In this document: positions 1 to 9,354 of the stretch, piece by piece | Numbering within the stretch: position 1 is the first letter of the stretch | Layout of the letters: every line of letters begins with the position of its first letter | NCBI RefSeq assembly: GCF_000816845.1 | Contig: NZ_CP006879.1 | Span: 372,001 to 436,000, forward strand | Length of the DNA: 64,000 nucleotides | Direction of reading: 5' to 3' | Source: Rhizobium gallicum bv. gallicum R602sp | GTDB taxonomy: Bacteria; Pseudomonadota; Alphaproteobacteria; Rhizobiales; Rhizobiaceae | Program-made: the position numbers and the translations under genes | The notes under the pieces: model-generated | Told to the model about the DNA's origin: nothing | Databases searched by the model: none | What the model saw: only the letters and a program-made list of their open reading frames with translations

Positions 1-1
1 T

Positions 2-136
2 CAGTTCTTCATCAAGTCCAGCGCAATCGAGCTATTCGGAGAAAACGGCGTTCGGCCATCAGCCGAAAGTTGGGTTGGCCGCAAAGCTCACCTTCCCGAG
101 CTTCACAGAGAGAACAGCTATGCTGAGAAATCCTAG
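2..136 (+). CDS. Partial: C-terminal end of an unknown protein
   Basis: An open frame enters from the left edge and ends at TAG 134-136, giving 44 residues (begins QFFIKSSAIELFGENG, ends ENSYAEKS). The composition is protein-like, but I recognise no family and the start lies outside the window. It runs in the direction of the HNH gene that follows. It could be chance, so confidence is low. Confidence 0.3.
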   Translation, partial: QFFIKSSAIELFGENGVRPSAESWVGRKAHLPELHRENSYAEKS

Positions 137-384
137 CAAAGCGCTTTCTGGGTCTCGTATGGTTGCACGAGCAGGAAAAGGACGGCGAGCGCGGGCGAGG
201 TTTAACTGCCGTGGTCGAGTTTGGCCCCTTGCAGTTGGGATGAATTGCACTGATTTCTGATGCGATGTTTTTTGATCGCCTTGTGGGGAAAGAACTCGTG
301 GAAGCCCACAAGGACGAGGGGAGTTTCATTTCCAGAATAGACACGAGCCGCCATAGCCGGATTTGGCCAATTTAAGATAGCGAC
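137..384. other. Gap before the HNH gene with a possible 36-residue frame
   Basis: No confident gene. An ATG at 265 opens a 36-codon frame (MFFDRLVGKELVEAHKDEGS and onward) that stops at TAA 373-375. It is in the same frame as the HNH gene starting at 385. Either it is a short leader, or the HNH protein once had a longer N-terminus now cut by this stop. I see no convincing ribosome binding site for it. Confidence 0.3.
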
Positions 385-870
385 GTGGACGCGCTTCTGT
401 CCGCAATCAGGCAAAAAGTCCACAAGATCGCGGAATACGAGAACCTGAGCCCCGACCCGCGTGAAGCCCTAAACCGAGAGAAGATCGAAGACACCACGGC
501 CCTACGCCCGGTGGTCTTGCGGCGATACCAGACCGCGTTCCGGCAAGCGCTCTTGAATAAGCGCTCCAACTGCTGCGCGATAACCGGCACGAGCGAATTA
601 TCGGTCTTCGAGGCTGCACACATCATTCCATATTCAGAGAGGTTTGCCGACCGCGACAAGCTGGAGAATGGCCTTCTGCTTAGAAGTGATATTCACAAAC
701 TATTTGACGCGCACCTTATCTCCATCAATCCCAAGACTAAGGAAGTTGAAGTTTCTGACCGCATTGGATCATCGGACTATTTGAGCCTTCGCGCCAAAGC
801 CATTGCGGATGATGTTTCCCCAAAGAGCCTAGATTCTCACTTCGAGAACTTTCAGAAACATCGTACATAA
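385..870 (+). CDS. HNH endonuclease-type protein
   Basis: 161 residues from a GTG start; an in-frame stop at 373-375 prevents a longer version. The C-terminal half is a recognisable HNH nuclease core: paired cysteines near 63-64, then FEAAHIIPY with H79, N95 in DKLENGLLL, and H104 in DIHKLFDAHL, the His-Asn-His metal-binding and catalytic set. Proteins with this core are often longer with an N-terminal specificity region, so this may be a shortened version. It converges on the ABC-three-component operon. A role as a restriction-like nuclease is likely from the family; the target is unknown. Confidence 0.75.
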   Translation: MDALLSAIRQKVHKIAEYENLSPDPREALNREKIEDTTALRPVVLRRYQTAFRQALLNKRSNCCAITGTSELSVFEAAHIIPYSERFADRDKLENGLLLRSDIHKLFDAHLISINPKTKEVEVSDRIGSSDYLSLRAKAIADDVSPKSLDSHFENFQKHRT

Positions 871-1018
871 CCTTGGAGCACTGAAGTGGCGTCCTCCGGG
901 TATCCATCCCATCGCCTCGTGAACTCGTGCCACCGTCGGATCAGCGTTCTGATCGTTGTCCGCAATGGGCCGATTGCAATCGTTGCTCACGTTGGAAGGT
1001 ATGCACGATCGCTATCCC

Positions 1019-2989
1019 TCAGGCCGAGTTCGGAGGAGCGATCCATGAATCCGGAACGAGTGCGTCACCATCCCGCCATTCGGCGATAGGCACGACGCCA
1101 ATGAGTTCTCCCCAAACGTCAGCGCCGGCATGGTCGAGCACAATTGCCTGCAACTGGCCCTTCGCAAGAACGATCTCGTCCGCGATGGCTGAGAACACTC
1201 CCCGGACGGCGGCAACGTCCTGATTGCGCGTTCGACCTGGCGCGTCCCGACCTGGTTTGTCAAACCCCGACGGGAAGTAGACCTGGCTTGGTTGGTCGTA
1301 CACAAGGAATCCCGGGACACAATGATCCGGAAGCTCCCTGAAGAAGCGCTGGAGCGACAGGGTTACCGCGACGTGGTAGGCGAGCCAGTTTGCGCCACTG
1401 CCGATTTCCCATAGGTAGTCCTTGCGGTCGGGATGCACGACGCGGACAGTCAGGTCGTCGATCAATACCTCAATCGGCGCATCAGGCCACTCGCCATCAA
1501 GCTTGGGCAGGATGGAGGCCGCAATTTTCGAGACATATAGCAGCGCGTTCTCGGTACGCCTGCGAACCTGCTGCTCGGAGTAAATCGCCTTCTGTTCTTC
1601 GATCAGGTCCTGCAGTCGACCAATCTCTTCCGCCTGCGTGCCACCATCCTCGGCGCGCTCGAATGTCTCGAGCGCCTGTTCCAGACGACCGAGGAAACGC
1701 TCAACTCTGTCTCTTCGGTAAGTTGCTTCCCTGACCTCGTCCGATCGGCGTTCGAGGATCGTGATCTCCTGGCGAACTGCGGCCAAGGCTTTCGTTGCCT
1801 CTTCAAGGTCCGACCTGATCCGTAGACGTTCCTTATCGAAAGAGTCGGATAGGCTCGGTTGCGTGCGCAACTGGATTTCAATTCCCGCCAGCGCCTGCAC
1901 GAGCGCGTCAATTTTCTCGCGACCATCCGCAAGCACCGCTATCGGGTCGCTGGCGGCTTCCGTCCTAGACTTGAGCCACTCCGCGATGTCCAGCCGGTCC
2001 TTCTGGATGCGAATAGCGCCGCCGTACTTTCGGCTGCTGTCTACAAGACGTTCCACCTCTCCGAGGTGTTGCCGGAGAATGGAGAGCCTCGCAGCGGTTT
2101 CTGATTCCCGGTTTTGCAAGACTTCGAGCTGACGGAGCGAGGGCTCGATCGAGTCGACGGTCGCGAATGATGTTCGAGTGTCGGCGCGCGTCGCCGCACG
2201 GAGGAGGTCTATCGTCTGGTTGGGCTCATCTTCGGGAATTGCCGTTCCCTGTGGGAGGAGCCCGAGCTCGAGCGCCTGTCTGAGCCACCCGGTGGTTTCC
2301 GCCTGCCAGGCACGGACCGCTTTCTTGACCGTAGACAAAGCGGATTCTGCTTGGCGAAGAATGCGCTGCAGGCGGTCAATCTCCCATCGCGCCGCAACCA
2401 TTTCCGGAGTCAAAGCACCGAGGACGTAGGGGAAAATAGCCTTTAGCTTCTCTCGATGTTCGGTCGTGTCCGCTCCGAAAAACAGGGCAAGCGGGTTCGC
2501 AACGATGTATTGAGGCTGGAAGTTGAATGCGATGAGGTCGCGAAAGCTTACCCGGCTTTGATAGGCCGCGTCCGCATCCGGATTGATCCGGAGCCGCGAC
2601 AGGCCGGACAGCTCGCCGAGCTTGCGTTTGACGATGTCCGCGTTCGTGTTCTTCTCGGTGATCCGATCGGGGATATCGATCTCGTCGCCTTCTAGGAGGA
2701 ACATGTCGCCGGTCTGCTTTGCCTCGCCAGGTTCCCGCCGAGCCAGAAGCTTTTTGCCTTCGAGGGTATCCACTACGATACCGAACCATTCGCAGGTATT
2801 GCGTATCGTCCCAACCGGAATGCTGCATTTGCCAGACGCCAGGCAGTAGTCGATAATTGGGATTACCGCTGATTTCCCGGTCTTTGACGCGCCGGTGATG
2901 ACGTTCACCATCCCGGGTTCGAAATGCAGGACACGCGGCGGATGATCAGCCTTGGGCCAGAGGATCAAGCTAAGAATCTGGAAATGCAT
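1019..2989 (-). CDS. SMC-like ATPase of an ABC-three-component system (DUF3732 family)
   Basis: About 656 residues. I chose the ATG at 2989 ([13 protein letters not shown]), the usual start of DUF3732 proteins; a GTG at 3007 would add six residues. Walker A is GASKTGKS (residues 33-40). A long central coiled coil rich in Arg/Glu/Leu follows (about 200-480). The C-terminal lobe holds GSGANW and [11 protein letters not shown], the family's signature and Walker B/D-loop region. It is an ABC/SMC-Rad50-like ATPase thought to sense nucleic acid and license an effector. It is the last gene of a three-gene operon: its ATG lies two bases after the middle-component stop. Family assignment is strong; the defence role is inferred. 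Confidence 0.85.
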   Translation of the reverse strand: MHFQILSLILWPKADHPPRVLHFEPGMVNVITGASKTGKSAVIPIIDYCLASGKCSIPVGTIRNTCEWFGIVVDTLEGKKLLARREPGEAKQTGDMFLLEGDEIDIPDRITEKNTNADIVKRKLGELSGLSRLRINPDADAAYQSRVSFRDLIAFNFQPQYIVANPLALFFGADTTEHREKLKAIFPYVLGALTPEMVAARWEIDRLQRILRQAESALSTVKKAVRAWQAETTGWLRQALELGLLPQGTAIPEDEPNQTIDLLRAATRADTRTSFATVDSIEPSLRQLEVLQNRESETAARLSILRQHLGEVERLVDSSRKYGGAIRIQKDRLDIAEWLKSRTEAASDPIAVLADGREKIDALVQALAGIEIQLRTQPSLSDSFDKERLRIRSDLEEATKALAAVRQEITILERRSDEVREATYRRDRVERFLGRLEQALETFERAEDGGTQAEEIGRLQDLIEEQKAIYSEQQVRRRTENALLYVSKIAASILPKLDGEWPDAPIEVLIDDLTVRVVHPDRKDYLWEIGSGANWLAYHVAVTLSLQRFFRELPDHCVPGFLVYDQPSQVYFPSGFDKPGRDAPGRTRNQDVAAVRGVFSAIADEIVLAKGQLQAIVLDHAGADVWGELIGVVPIAEWRDGDALVPDSWIAPPNSA

Positions 2990-2991
2990 GG

Positions 2992-3480
2992 TTAGGGTTC
3001 CACCCACAAAAGTGCGAAGGCCTGATCGAGCGATAGCCTGCCGAACCAGCGACCGAGCTTGTCTGCTCCGGCGACGTGGTACTTCAGCCGTTCGGGCGGT
3101 TTTGGGGGACGTGCTTCGTTACTCCGAAGCCTTCCCGTGTCGTAGGAAAGGTTCATCAATCCGCTGGAGATTGCCGCACCTACGGAGGACAGCGTTAGCT
3201 CCCGCATCTTCAGGGCACGCTCTTGCACCGCGATTAGAAGCTCGCGCTCCTCGCCCAGCTTTTTGGTGAACTGCGAAAGACCGGACGATTCGTAGGTGGA
3301 ACGGATGCGGTCAAGCGTGGGGGCGTGGTACAGGAGCGGGAGCACCACGAAGAACGAGTGTAACTGGGCGGCCTCGACCAATCGTTCTTGCTGATAGGAC
3401 TTTCCGAACCGCCAAAGTAGCATAGCTCCCAGCGCGGGATTCTGGACCAGCGCCACCGTAGAGAGAGGGGTGGTCGTCAT
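2992..3480 (-). CDS. Middle component of an ABC-three-component system
   Basis: 162 residues, all-helical in appearance ([21 protein letters not shown] near the start, [14 protein letters not shown] at the end). Small proteins of this size between an effector gene and a DUF3732 ATPase gene are the middle components of ABC-3C systems, which probably bridge effector and ATPase. The start overlaps the upstream stop as ATGA (3477-3480) and its stop lies just before the ATPase ATG, so the three genes are translationally coupled. The assignment rests on position and length more than on motifs. Confidence 0.7.
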   Translation of the reverse strand: MTTTPLSTVALVQNPALGAMLLWRFGKSYQQERLVEAAQLHSFFVVLPLLYHAPTLDRIRSTYESSGLSQFTKKLGEERELLIAVQERALKMRELTLSSVGAAISSGLMNLSYDTGRLRSNEARPPKPPERLKYHVAGADKLGRWFGRLSLDQAFALLWVEP

Positions 3481-4640
3481 GATGCCCCCTTGGGAAACAA
3501 GGTCTTATGATCGGGGTGCCAACCGACCCTACGGTCGTCGGCAAGGCAGTTGTACTCTCCAGCGACGAAGTAGGTGGGAAGACTCTGGCCTTCCAAGGGC
3601 ATAGTCAGATTGACGCACCGGCGATAAAGCTGCCTTCCCAGTTGCGGAGCGTCCAGATGCCCGTGGGTATCCGAAAGCTCATCAGAAGTCATTGCATGAT
3701 GGCGAATGAGAGACTCGTCAAGCTCGTCAAGACTGCTGTTGACGATACTGCCCGTGTCCGCCCAGGTGACCTTGTCGGCCATGGCTCTTAGGAAGTCGCT
3801 GACTGCGTTTGTCATGAGCGTATCCGAAGCCTCGACGGCCAGCAGTTGGCGCACAAAAGTCGGCTGACTGCTGAGAAGATCGGCAATCTGATCCTGGGCG
3901 GGCGCACCCGTGGTCGAGACCAGAAGCTTTGAAAAATCGTGCTTTCTGATGAACGCTCTCAGTTTACGCCGAAACACGACAGCGTCGAGGATCGGTGCCT
4001 TTTTTTTACGGATGAGACTATCGACGTCATCCTTTGCGATGCCGATCGCCGCAGCGCAATACTGGTCCAGGCTTTCCTCCGGAAGTGTCACAACCAGCTT
4101 TTGCGTGATCGCGTCGATCGGGTCTTCCTCAGTTTGCAATTCAAAGAGCCGTATGACCTTCAGACAGACTTCATCGCCGGCTTCGAGAAATTTGCTTATC
4201 AACGGCTCCACGCCGACACCCTTTTTGCCTTTGAAGGTCTTCGTCTTGAATTTCTTCAGCAGCGCGTCAGCCTTTGCAGCATCTCTGGCGTCATGCAATG
4301 CGTGAACGAGGTCGCCGACCTTCAGTGGGGTGACGTAAAACCGGAACGCGGTTGCTGGATCGAGAAGCGAGCCAGGAAGTGAAGCCCAGTTCGCGAGCGT
4401 CTTCCACAGTTCCGCAGACCTGTCCGAGGCGGGATTGCCCGACATCGCGCTTTTCGACTGCTCGAAGATCAATCCGCCGGATGGGTCATGGATCGCGATA
4501 TCGTCAAGTTGCTCAAGCGAGATCCGGCAGCCCTTGGCGACACTCATCAGATAGTAGCAGAGTCGAACGGGCTGAAGGCCATATCCGAGGTATTGACCGG
4601 GTACTGACGTCTTGAGTTTCGGATATTCGTCTAGCGACAT
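3477..4640 (-). CDS. Effector/nuclease-like component of an ABC-three-component system
   Basis: 387 residues. The N-terminus resembles the Cap4/DUF4297-type PD-(D/E)XK fold: a helix ending near residue 38, then E43, D46-D47 and Q61-S-K63 (ISLEQLDDIAI and FEQSKSAM), the spacing of an E-D-QxK active site. The remaining 300 residues are helical and charged and resemble C-terminal regions of ABC-3C effector proteins. It is the first gene of the operon, starting at ATG 4640. The inferred role is a dsDNA-directed effector kept off until the ATPase detects foreign or damaged nucleic acid. The nuclease call is from motif spacing only. Confidence 0.7.
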   Translation of the reverse strand: MSLDEYPKLKTSVPGQYLGYGLQPVRLCYYLMSVAKGCRISLEQLDDIAIHDPSGGLIFEQSKSAMSGNPASDRSAELWKTLANWASLPGSLLDPATAFRFYVTPLKVGDLVHALHDARDAAKADALLKKFKTKTFKGKKGVGVEPLISKFLEAGDEVCLKVIRLFELQTEEDPIDAITQKLVVTLPEESLDQYCAAAIGIAKDDVDSLIRKKKAPILDAVVFRRKLRAFIRKHDFSKLLVSTTGAPAQDQIADLLSSQPTFVRQLLAVEASDTLMTNAVSDFLRAMADKVTWADTGSIVNSSLDELDESLIRHHAMTSDELSDTHGHLDAPQLGRQLYRRCVNLTMPLEGQSLPTYFVAGEYNCLADDRRVGWHPDHKTLFPKGAS

Positions 4641-4845
4641 TGCACCCCGGCAGAATCGTTACCAGCACACGCTATCCGAAAGCAGTGGTTGCACAAGATA
4701 CGCATAGAATTACCAACATCTTTTCAAAATGTGACGGTAAATATACGAACGAACACCGTCGCTTGATATGCAGCGCCAGATACGTCTGGACTATCTCCAA
4801 AAATATTGGACTCTGCGCCTCATATGTCTGGCCTCAGTCCTTAGC

Positions 4846-5277
4846 TTACTCAATAATTCCTCCCGGATTGAGGATGTCCTCGACAGTAGAGCCGATAGGG
4901 TCCTTGATCTTGTCCTCGACTTTTTTGACCTTTTCCTTGAATTTCTTTTCCGCGAACTTCTTCACAAACTGGCCCGGGTCCTTCAGCGCTTTCGGGAAAG
5001 GAGCCAGCAGGCAAGCTCCTCGCACGTGGTGGCCCCGATTCTGAATAGCGCGAAGGCGGAAGTCCCGACGACGCGTTATGGGCTTCCAAGAATGGAACGA
5101 CTTTCTCTGCCAGCTTTTCCCCGTTTCGCGTGGCAACGACCGACTCACAGCCGAAGACGTGACGTTTGAAGGCGAACTCAGGAAAGCCGCCAAGGAAAGT
5201 CCCGCTTCAACACTCGCTGACCGCGCGTCCGTTTGATCGATCGCTGACTTATGACCACGGCATATGCAGATAGACAT
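4846..5277 (-). CDS. Doubtful small protein with lysine-rich C-terminus
   Basis: A 143-codon frame whose N-terminal half looks like non-coding composition. The last 50 residues (FVKKFAEKKFKEKVKKVEDK and onward, ending LNPGGIIE) form a plausible charged amphipathic helix. It overlaps the end of the DUF3800 gene by 29 bases. It could be a remnant C-terminus of a longer protein. I recognise no family. Confidence 0.25.
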   Translation of the reverse strand: MSICICRGHKSAIDQTDARSASVEAGLSLAAFLSSPSNVTSSAVSRSLPRETGKSWQRKSFHSWKPITRRRDFRLRAIQNRGHHVRGACLLAPFPKALKDPGQFVKKFAEKKFKEKVKKVEDKIKDPIGSTVEDILNPGGIIE

Positions 5278-5905
5278 GGTCCTTTAGGATATTGTACGCC
5301 TCGGAATCACCATCCTCGAAATGGCTCTGAAACGTTCCGGCTAGGTAGTCACAGAATGCCAGGCCATCCTCGAGAGGCTTCGATCTGATGATCCTGCTGA
5401 CCTCGGTCTGCGACCGCATGTGAAACCACAAATCTTTGCGAAGGATGCTCTCGATAAGAACGTCGTATCCTAGACCTGCATTAAGCTCGTCAGGACATAT
5501 CGACACTTGGCGCAGGTGACGAACCGTCGGGCCAATCAAGGAGGATGCCATCCAAGAATAGAAAAGATGGAAGTGTCCCTGGATATGCTTCGGCACCTTT
5601 TGCTTGTCGATCACCGCGACGAGCAAATGAACACGGGGATTCTCCTTGACCATTTTAACGGCTCGATGGGCGAACGACCGCCGGACGCCTGAGCCGATGC
5701 CGATCCATTTCTTCTCGTTGTTGGAGGTCCAGTCGAACTCCTTCTTGAGAGCTTTCACGACTTTGCCCGGGACTCGGTGGTTATCGTTTATCCCAACTAT
5801 TGCACCGACGGTGAAATACCGACTGGAACCCCCTTGGCGATAGGGGAGGTTAAGTTGCCATCCTAAGTCGCCACTTTCGTCGAGAAGAACAAGCGCGTTT
5901 GACAA
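5249..5905 (-). CDS. DUF3800 domain protein
   Basis: Starting at TTG 5905 (LSNALVLLDESGDLG), about 218 residues. The LDESGDLG motif near the N-terminus is the hallmark of DUF3800, an RNase H-like fold often found near defence and mobile genes; conserved acidic residues follow in the second half (LAFCDYLAGT). I rejected the upstream ATG at 5950 because it lies inside a terminator hairpin (5926-5950), whereas GGTGGG sits correctly before the TTG. Function is unknown; the family is suspected to act on nucleic acid. Confidence 0.75.
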   Translation of the reverse strand: MSNALVLLDESGDLGWQLNLPYRQGGSSRYFTVGAIVGINDNHRVPGKVVKALKKEFDWTSNNEKKWIGIGSGVRRSFAHRAVKMVKENPRVHLLVAVIDKQKVPKHIQGHFHLFYSWMASSLIGPTVRHLRQVSICPDELNAGLGYDVLIESILRKDLWFHMRSQTEVSRIIRSKPLEDGLAFCDYLAGTFQSHFEDGDSEAYNILKDHVYLHMPWS

Positions 5906-5920
5906 TGAATACCCACCAAC

Positions 5921-5950
5921 GAAAAATGGCCCCCGCGAAGCGAGGGCCAT
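5921..5950 (-). terminator. Rho-independent terminator
   Basis: On the minus strand, ATGGCCC-tCGC-ttc-GCGg-GGGCCAT forms a long GC-rich stem followed directly by TTTTT. It would end transcription arriving from the minus strand above 5950, where the broken vapC-like gene lies. It sits immediately upstream of the DUF3800 gene. Confidence 0.75.
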
Positions 5951-6178
5951 GGAAATTGTTGGCTATGCCAAGTTGCCGCGCGTTTACACCGCGCTTAGGA
6001 TACCCGAGAAGTGTTCTCAGGCGTCCGGTTGAGACTGTGGACTCACTAGCCACAACCTACATAGCCTGAATGTCACCCATGTTCAAGTGTATTGAAGGGA
6101 TATTCCCCGCACATCATAAGAGCAGCCCGATACCATCGGCACTTGCTTGGCGTCACTCATGGCTATGCCTTCGATACG

Positions 6179-6640
6179 TCACGCAACCTTGACCGCCAAC
6201 GTCCCGTCCGCCCGCGCTGCAGCTTTGCATCTCGTCACCGCCCAGACCTCAAATGCGGGATTGTAGACGCCTGGCAACGGAAAGAAGCCGTCGATCAGTT
6301 CGAAGTCCCTGGCGTTGAGCGTGGCGATCGGCATATCGTATACGATCGACGTTGCAGCAATGAAGAGGTCTTGCCCTGGCTTTTTGTTGTCGGCCTTTGG
6401 ATTGGCGAGCCAAAGTTGCGTCAGTGGCCGGTGGGGGCGGGATACTCGAACTCCGTGTCGAGAAGTTGGTCCATCCATTCCCAGAGCGCCTCAGCCTTTT
6501 CGGGATCGGCGAGATGCTTCTCAGCTATTCCCGTCTCGACTTCCAGAATGACAGCGAATGGAATGGCAACCCGGGACTGTGTTCTGAGCCATTCCGAGAC
6601 CTTCGGATGCGGCCGCCGTTTGCTGGAATTGCTTTGGTTG
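6179..6640 (-). pseudogene. VapC-like PIN-domain toxin, truncated and frameshifted
   Basis: Two frames together read as a PIN-domain ribonuclease of the FitB/VapC group. The first part (upstream 6640 to about 6420) contains SEWLRTQSRVAIPFAVILEVE and ends LLDTEFEYPA. After a frame change near 6430 the second part gives PGQDLFIAATSIVYDMPIAT and NARDFELIDGF, including the third conserved acidic position. The first strand with the LDTN active-site Asp is missing: the homology begins at about SKRRPHPKV, where metallophosphoesterase sequence joins on the other strand. It is dead as a toxin; no antitoxin gene is seen. Confidence 0.65.
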
Positions 6641-7270
6641 GCAACCCATTTTGCCGAAACGATGCCTGTCGTCGTTGTTGCCGGCAGCCACGAATTCGAC
6701 GGCGCGTCAATTACAGAGAGCATCCAAGATTCCCGTGCTTTCGCCGACAAATATCCCAATATCCACTATCTTGAGAACGACGCTGTGGACATCGGGGACG
6801 TCAGATTTTTGGGCGGTACGCTATGGACCGACTTCCGCCTCCGTGGAGGCGATCCTGAACTTGCGATGGCGGCAGCCGAGGTCGGAATAAACGATTACAG
6901 GCGCATCAAATTCCAGAAGCTTCCCTACCGGAAATTCCGCCCGATCCATGCCTATCGGAAGCACCAGGAAGCACGGAACTTTCTCGCCTCCGAACTTCGA
7001 GGCGGTGAAGGACGAAAGACGGTGATCGTAACCCATCACGCACCTTCCGTCCTCTCGATCGCCCCTGATCTCCGAGACGACCGGTTGTCTCCATGTTATG
7101 CTTCTGATCTGGAAAGCCTGATTGTCGAAGCACGGCCGGCGTTATGGGTGCATGGTCATGTTCATCGCGTGAACGCTTACATGATCGGCGACAGCAGGGT
7201 GATCTCGAACCCGCGCGGATACCCGGGCGAGGGGACCAGATTTGATCCAGCCTTCACCGTGGAAGTCTAG
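6625..7270 (+). pseudogene. Metallophosphoesterase, N-terminally truncated
   Basis: The C-terminal two thirds of a calcineurin-like phosphoesterase: PVVVVAGSHEF (normally GNHE), VIVTHHAPSVL and WVHGHVHRVNAY are the third to fifth metal-binding blocks, ending in IGDSRVISNPRGYPGE. The first blocks (D-x-H and GD) are absent. Sequence upstream of about 6625 belongs to the vapC-like fragment on the other strand. The open frame reaching back to 6092 is fortuitous. The gene probably came here as a fragment joined by deletion or recombination. Confidence 0.7.
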
Positions 7271-7405
7271 GATGGCGGCAGCCGTGTCGTGTTCGAATTC
7301 TAGGGTCCCGGCGTTTGCTGGAACGGTCGACTCGCGAACTTCGCCAGTTTTCTCGACAGGGCAGCGTTACCTCTGATATGTTCTGCCGGCCATAGAGAGA
7401 TCGAA

Positions 7406-7582
7406 TTGCCCAAAGCCACTCCACCTCAGAAGGTTCAGAGTGATAGTAAAGCTCCGCTCGGAGCGGTGTTGGGTACGGACTTCGAGCCGAACCCGGAAAG
7501 GATCGTTATAGGTCCACGAAACGATCGCAAGAAGCTCAAGATCAAGATAATCGATCAGCGCAAGAAATCCAAAAACTACTGA
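7406..7582 (+). CDS. Small basic hypothetical protein (58 aa)
   Basis: A TTG start at 7406 preceded by AGAGAG opens a 58-residue frame: LPKATPPQKVQSDSKAPLGA, then an acidic middle, then a very basic end (RNDRKKLKIKIIDQRKKSKN) and stop at 7580. Composition and codon pattern look coding. It lies in what would otherwise be a 400-base gap. No family recognised. Confidence 0.4.
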   Translation: MPKATPPQKVQSDSKAPLGAVLGTDFEPNPERIVIGPRNDRKKLKIKIIDQRKKSKNY

Positions 7583-7709
7583 CAGACGCATTCTCTCTAC
7601 TGATGATTTGACCGACAAGAGCGATCTGACTCTGACGGAATCTGATTGAGCCGCTCCAAGTTGCAAGTTACATTTGATGCGGCGATGTGGAGGGCATTGG
7701 AGGTGGCCA

Positions 7710-7877
7710 GTGGCCGAGCAGGGAACCCAAGCCCCTTATGGAAAAAAGCCATGTCCGGTTTGCAATCCGAGGGGCGAACTCTACCAACCCCCAAGTTTGA
7801 GAAAATGTGAAAGATGCGGTGGAATGGGATGGTTAACGCCGCCCGCGCCTTGGGATGAACCTGAAAAAGGCTCGTAA
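7710..7877 (+). CDS. Small zinc-ribbon peptide (55 aa)
   Basis: GTG start at 7710 with a near-perfect ribosome binding site GGAGGT at 7699. The protein has two Cys pairs, KPCPVC and KCERCGGMGW, about 20 residues apart. This is a zinc-ribbon arrangement resembling half of a DnaJ-type CxxCxG repeat set. It ends at TAA 7875-7877, touching the start of the next gene, so the two are probably co-transcribed. The role is unknown; such ribbons often bind protein or RNA. Confidence 0.55.
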   Translation: MAEQGTQAPYGKKPCPVCNPRGELYQPPSLRKCERCGGMGWLTPPAPWDEPEKGS

Positions 7878-7878
7878 C

Positions 7879-8559
7879 ATGGCCGTAGCCGAACTGGTCC
7901 CATGGTTTCAAATCGCGTCTACCATAATTGCGGGCATAGGCATTATCACCTCTGTGAGCCTTGGCATCGCTAGTTTGAACAACAACCGAACAGATCGATT
8001 GATTAAGATCAGCCCGAATTTGCTGTTCAACGTCGGCGGGCAAGAACTAGCTGCAACTCTTCAACCCTTAAAGCGCATCCCGGGTGTTGCGACAGGCGAA
8101 CAGGACGTTGAGGAGTTTCTGGCAGCTCTTCCGGACGGATATCTCGCTCCTTTTTTGGAACAGCATTATGGTCAACTCTACAATCACGGCGCTGGCCCTG
8201 GGCTGTCAGTTGAGATTTGGTTTCAGGCCGAGCGCCTCACGGTTAAGGGACAGGAACGTTCGTTAACGAGGAACGAGCGTGAGAGTTTGCCTTACATCAA
8301 GACATGGAACATGATGTCGGCTATTCCGGCCAACGTACCTCCTGGAGGAGTTGCGTCTTTTGGAACGTTGCCCATCTGTGTTCTTGCCGCGCACCCTGAT
8401 GTGACGAAGGTGACTGGCAACATGTACATCGAGTGCCACGACCAGCACGGGCGCTCCCTGCAGTGGAGCCAGCCGACAACGTACTTCATAGACAGGCTGA
8501 AATCCGACAAGGCGACGATCACTGTCGCATTCAGTCAGCGTCCCGTAAGTCTCACATAG
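7879..8559 (+). CDS. Hypothetical single-pass membrane protein
   Basis: About 226 residues from ATG 7879 (an ATG at 7855 would add eight residues and overlap the zinc-ribbon gene). One N-terminal membrane segment (residues about 7-32, IASTIIAGIGIITSVSLGIA) is followed by a soluble domain with VEIWFQAERLTVKGQE and MYIECHDQHGRSLQW, which has a beta-rich look. Orientation is probably N-in with the soluble part outside or cytosolic; I cannot tell. It overlaps or abuts the zinc-ribbon gene. No family recognised. Confidence 0.55.
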   Translation: MAVAELVPWFQIASTIIAGIGIITSVSLGIASLNNNRTDRLIKISPNLLFNVGGQELAATLQPLKRIPGVATGEQDVEEFLAALPDGYLAPFLEQHYGQLYNHGAGPGLSVEIWFQAERLTVKGQERSLTRNERESLPYIKTWNMMSAIPANVPPGGVASFGTLPICVLAAHPDVTKVTGNMYIECHDQHGRSLQWSQPTTYFIDRLKSDKATITVAFSQRPVSLT

Positions 8560-8888
8560 CACTTCCTATTCTTGGCTTCAGCTCTCTGGGCCGGTTTTCT
8601 GCCTCAAAATTGTCCAGGGCGAAACGAAACGTCCGAGTGGGCGAATACATATGGATTTGGGCGAGACCGAATGCCCAACGACAAAAAGCAACACGGACAA
8701 AACCGCTCGGGTGTTCCATAATATGTGTTATGCGACGACGTGTTGTAGCGGCATTTTAGAGATGCGACACATAGGCCAGTTAGAGATGCGACAGTCGTCG
8801 CCTCTTGCGATGCTGGTCAAACGTCAGCATTGGGGAGCAAGATCAGCGACTTGCATCGTGGCCGAGGCCATTTGTGTTGGGAGTCGTC

Positions 8889-9353
8889 ATGTCTTGTTTG
8901 ATTGTCATGTCGCAGAAGGAAATGCATCGTCTTGAACATATTCGGCAGGTTCGCCAAGGCAGTCTGAGGGTCACACGGGCGGCTGAGCTGCTTGGGCTCA
9001 GTCGCAGCCAAGTCCATAGGCTGTTGCAGGCCTATGACCTGAACGGGATCGACGGTCTCGTTTCGAAGAAGCGCGGCCGACCGAGCAACCGGCGGTACGG
9101 TGAGGATTTCCGCAATCTGGCTCTGGACCTGGTGCGTGAGCATTATGTCGATTTCGGCCCGACCTTGGCGGCCGAGAAGCTGGTTGAGCGTCATCAGATT
9201 TCGGTCAGCAAGGAGACGCTGCGCCAATGGATGATGGCAGCCGGCATCTGGGTGTCACGCCGCGAGCGCAAGAAGCGGGTCTTTCAGCCGCGCGGCCGGC
9301 GTGATTGTTTCGGTGAACTCGTGCAGATCGATGGGTCGCATCACTGGTGGTTG
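8889..9353 (+). pseudogene. ISNCY transposase, 5' part (element A)
   Basis: The first 155 or so residues of an ISNCY transposase: an N-terminal helix-turn-helix (ELLGLSRSQVHRLLQAYD) and the start of the DDE core ending GELVQIDGSHHWW, which includes the first catalytic Asp. The frame is cut at 9353 by IS110 insertion; the remainder resumes at 12274. Starts are possible at 8889 (MSCLIVMSQKE) or 8907. Intact counterpart: 14724-16145. Confidence 0.85.
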
Positions 9354-9354
9354 T

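Noticed and set aside
6092..6624. Long plus-strand open frame in front of the metallophosphoesterase
   Set aside because: It is the reverse complement of a readable PIN-domain toxin and has no protein-like features; only the part after about 6625 is real.
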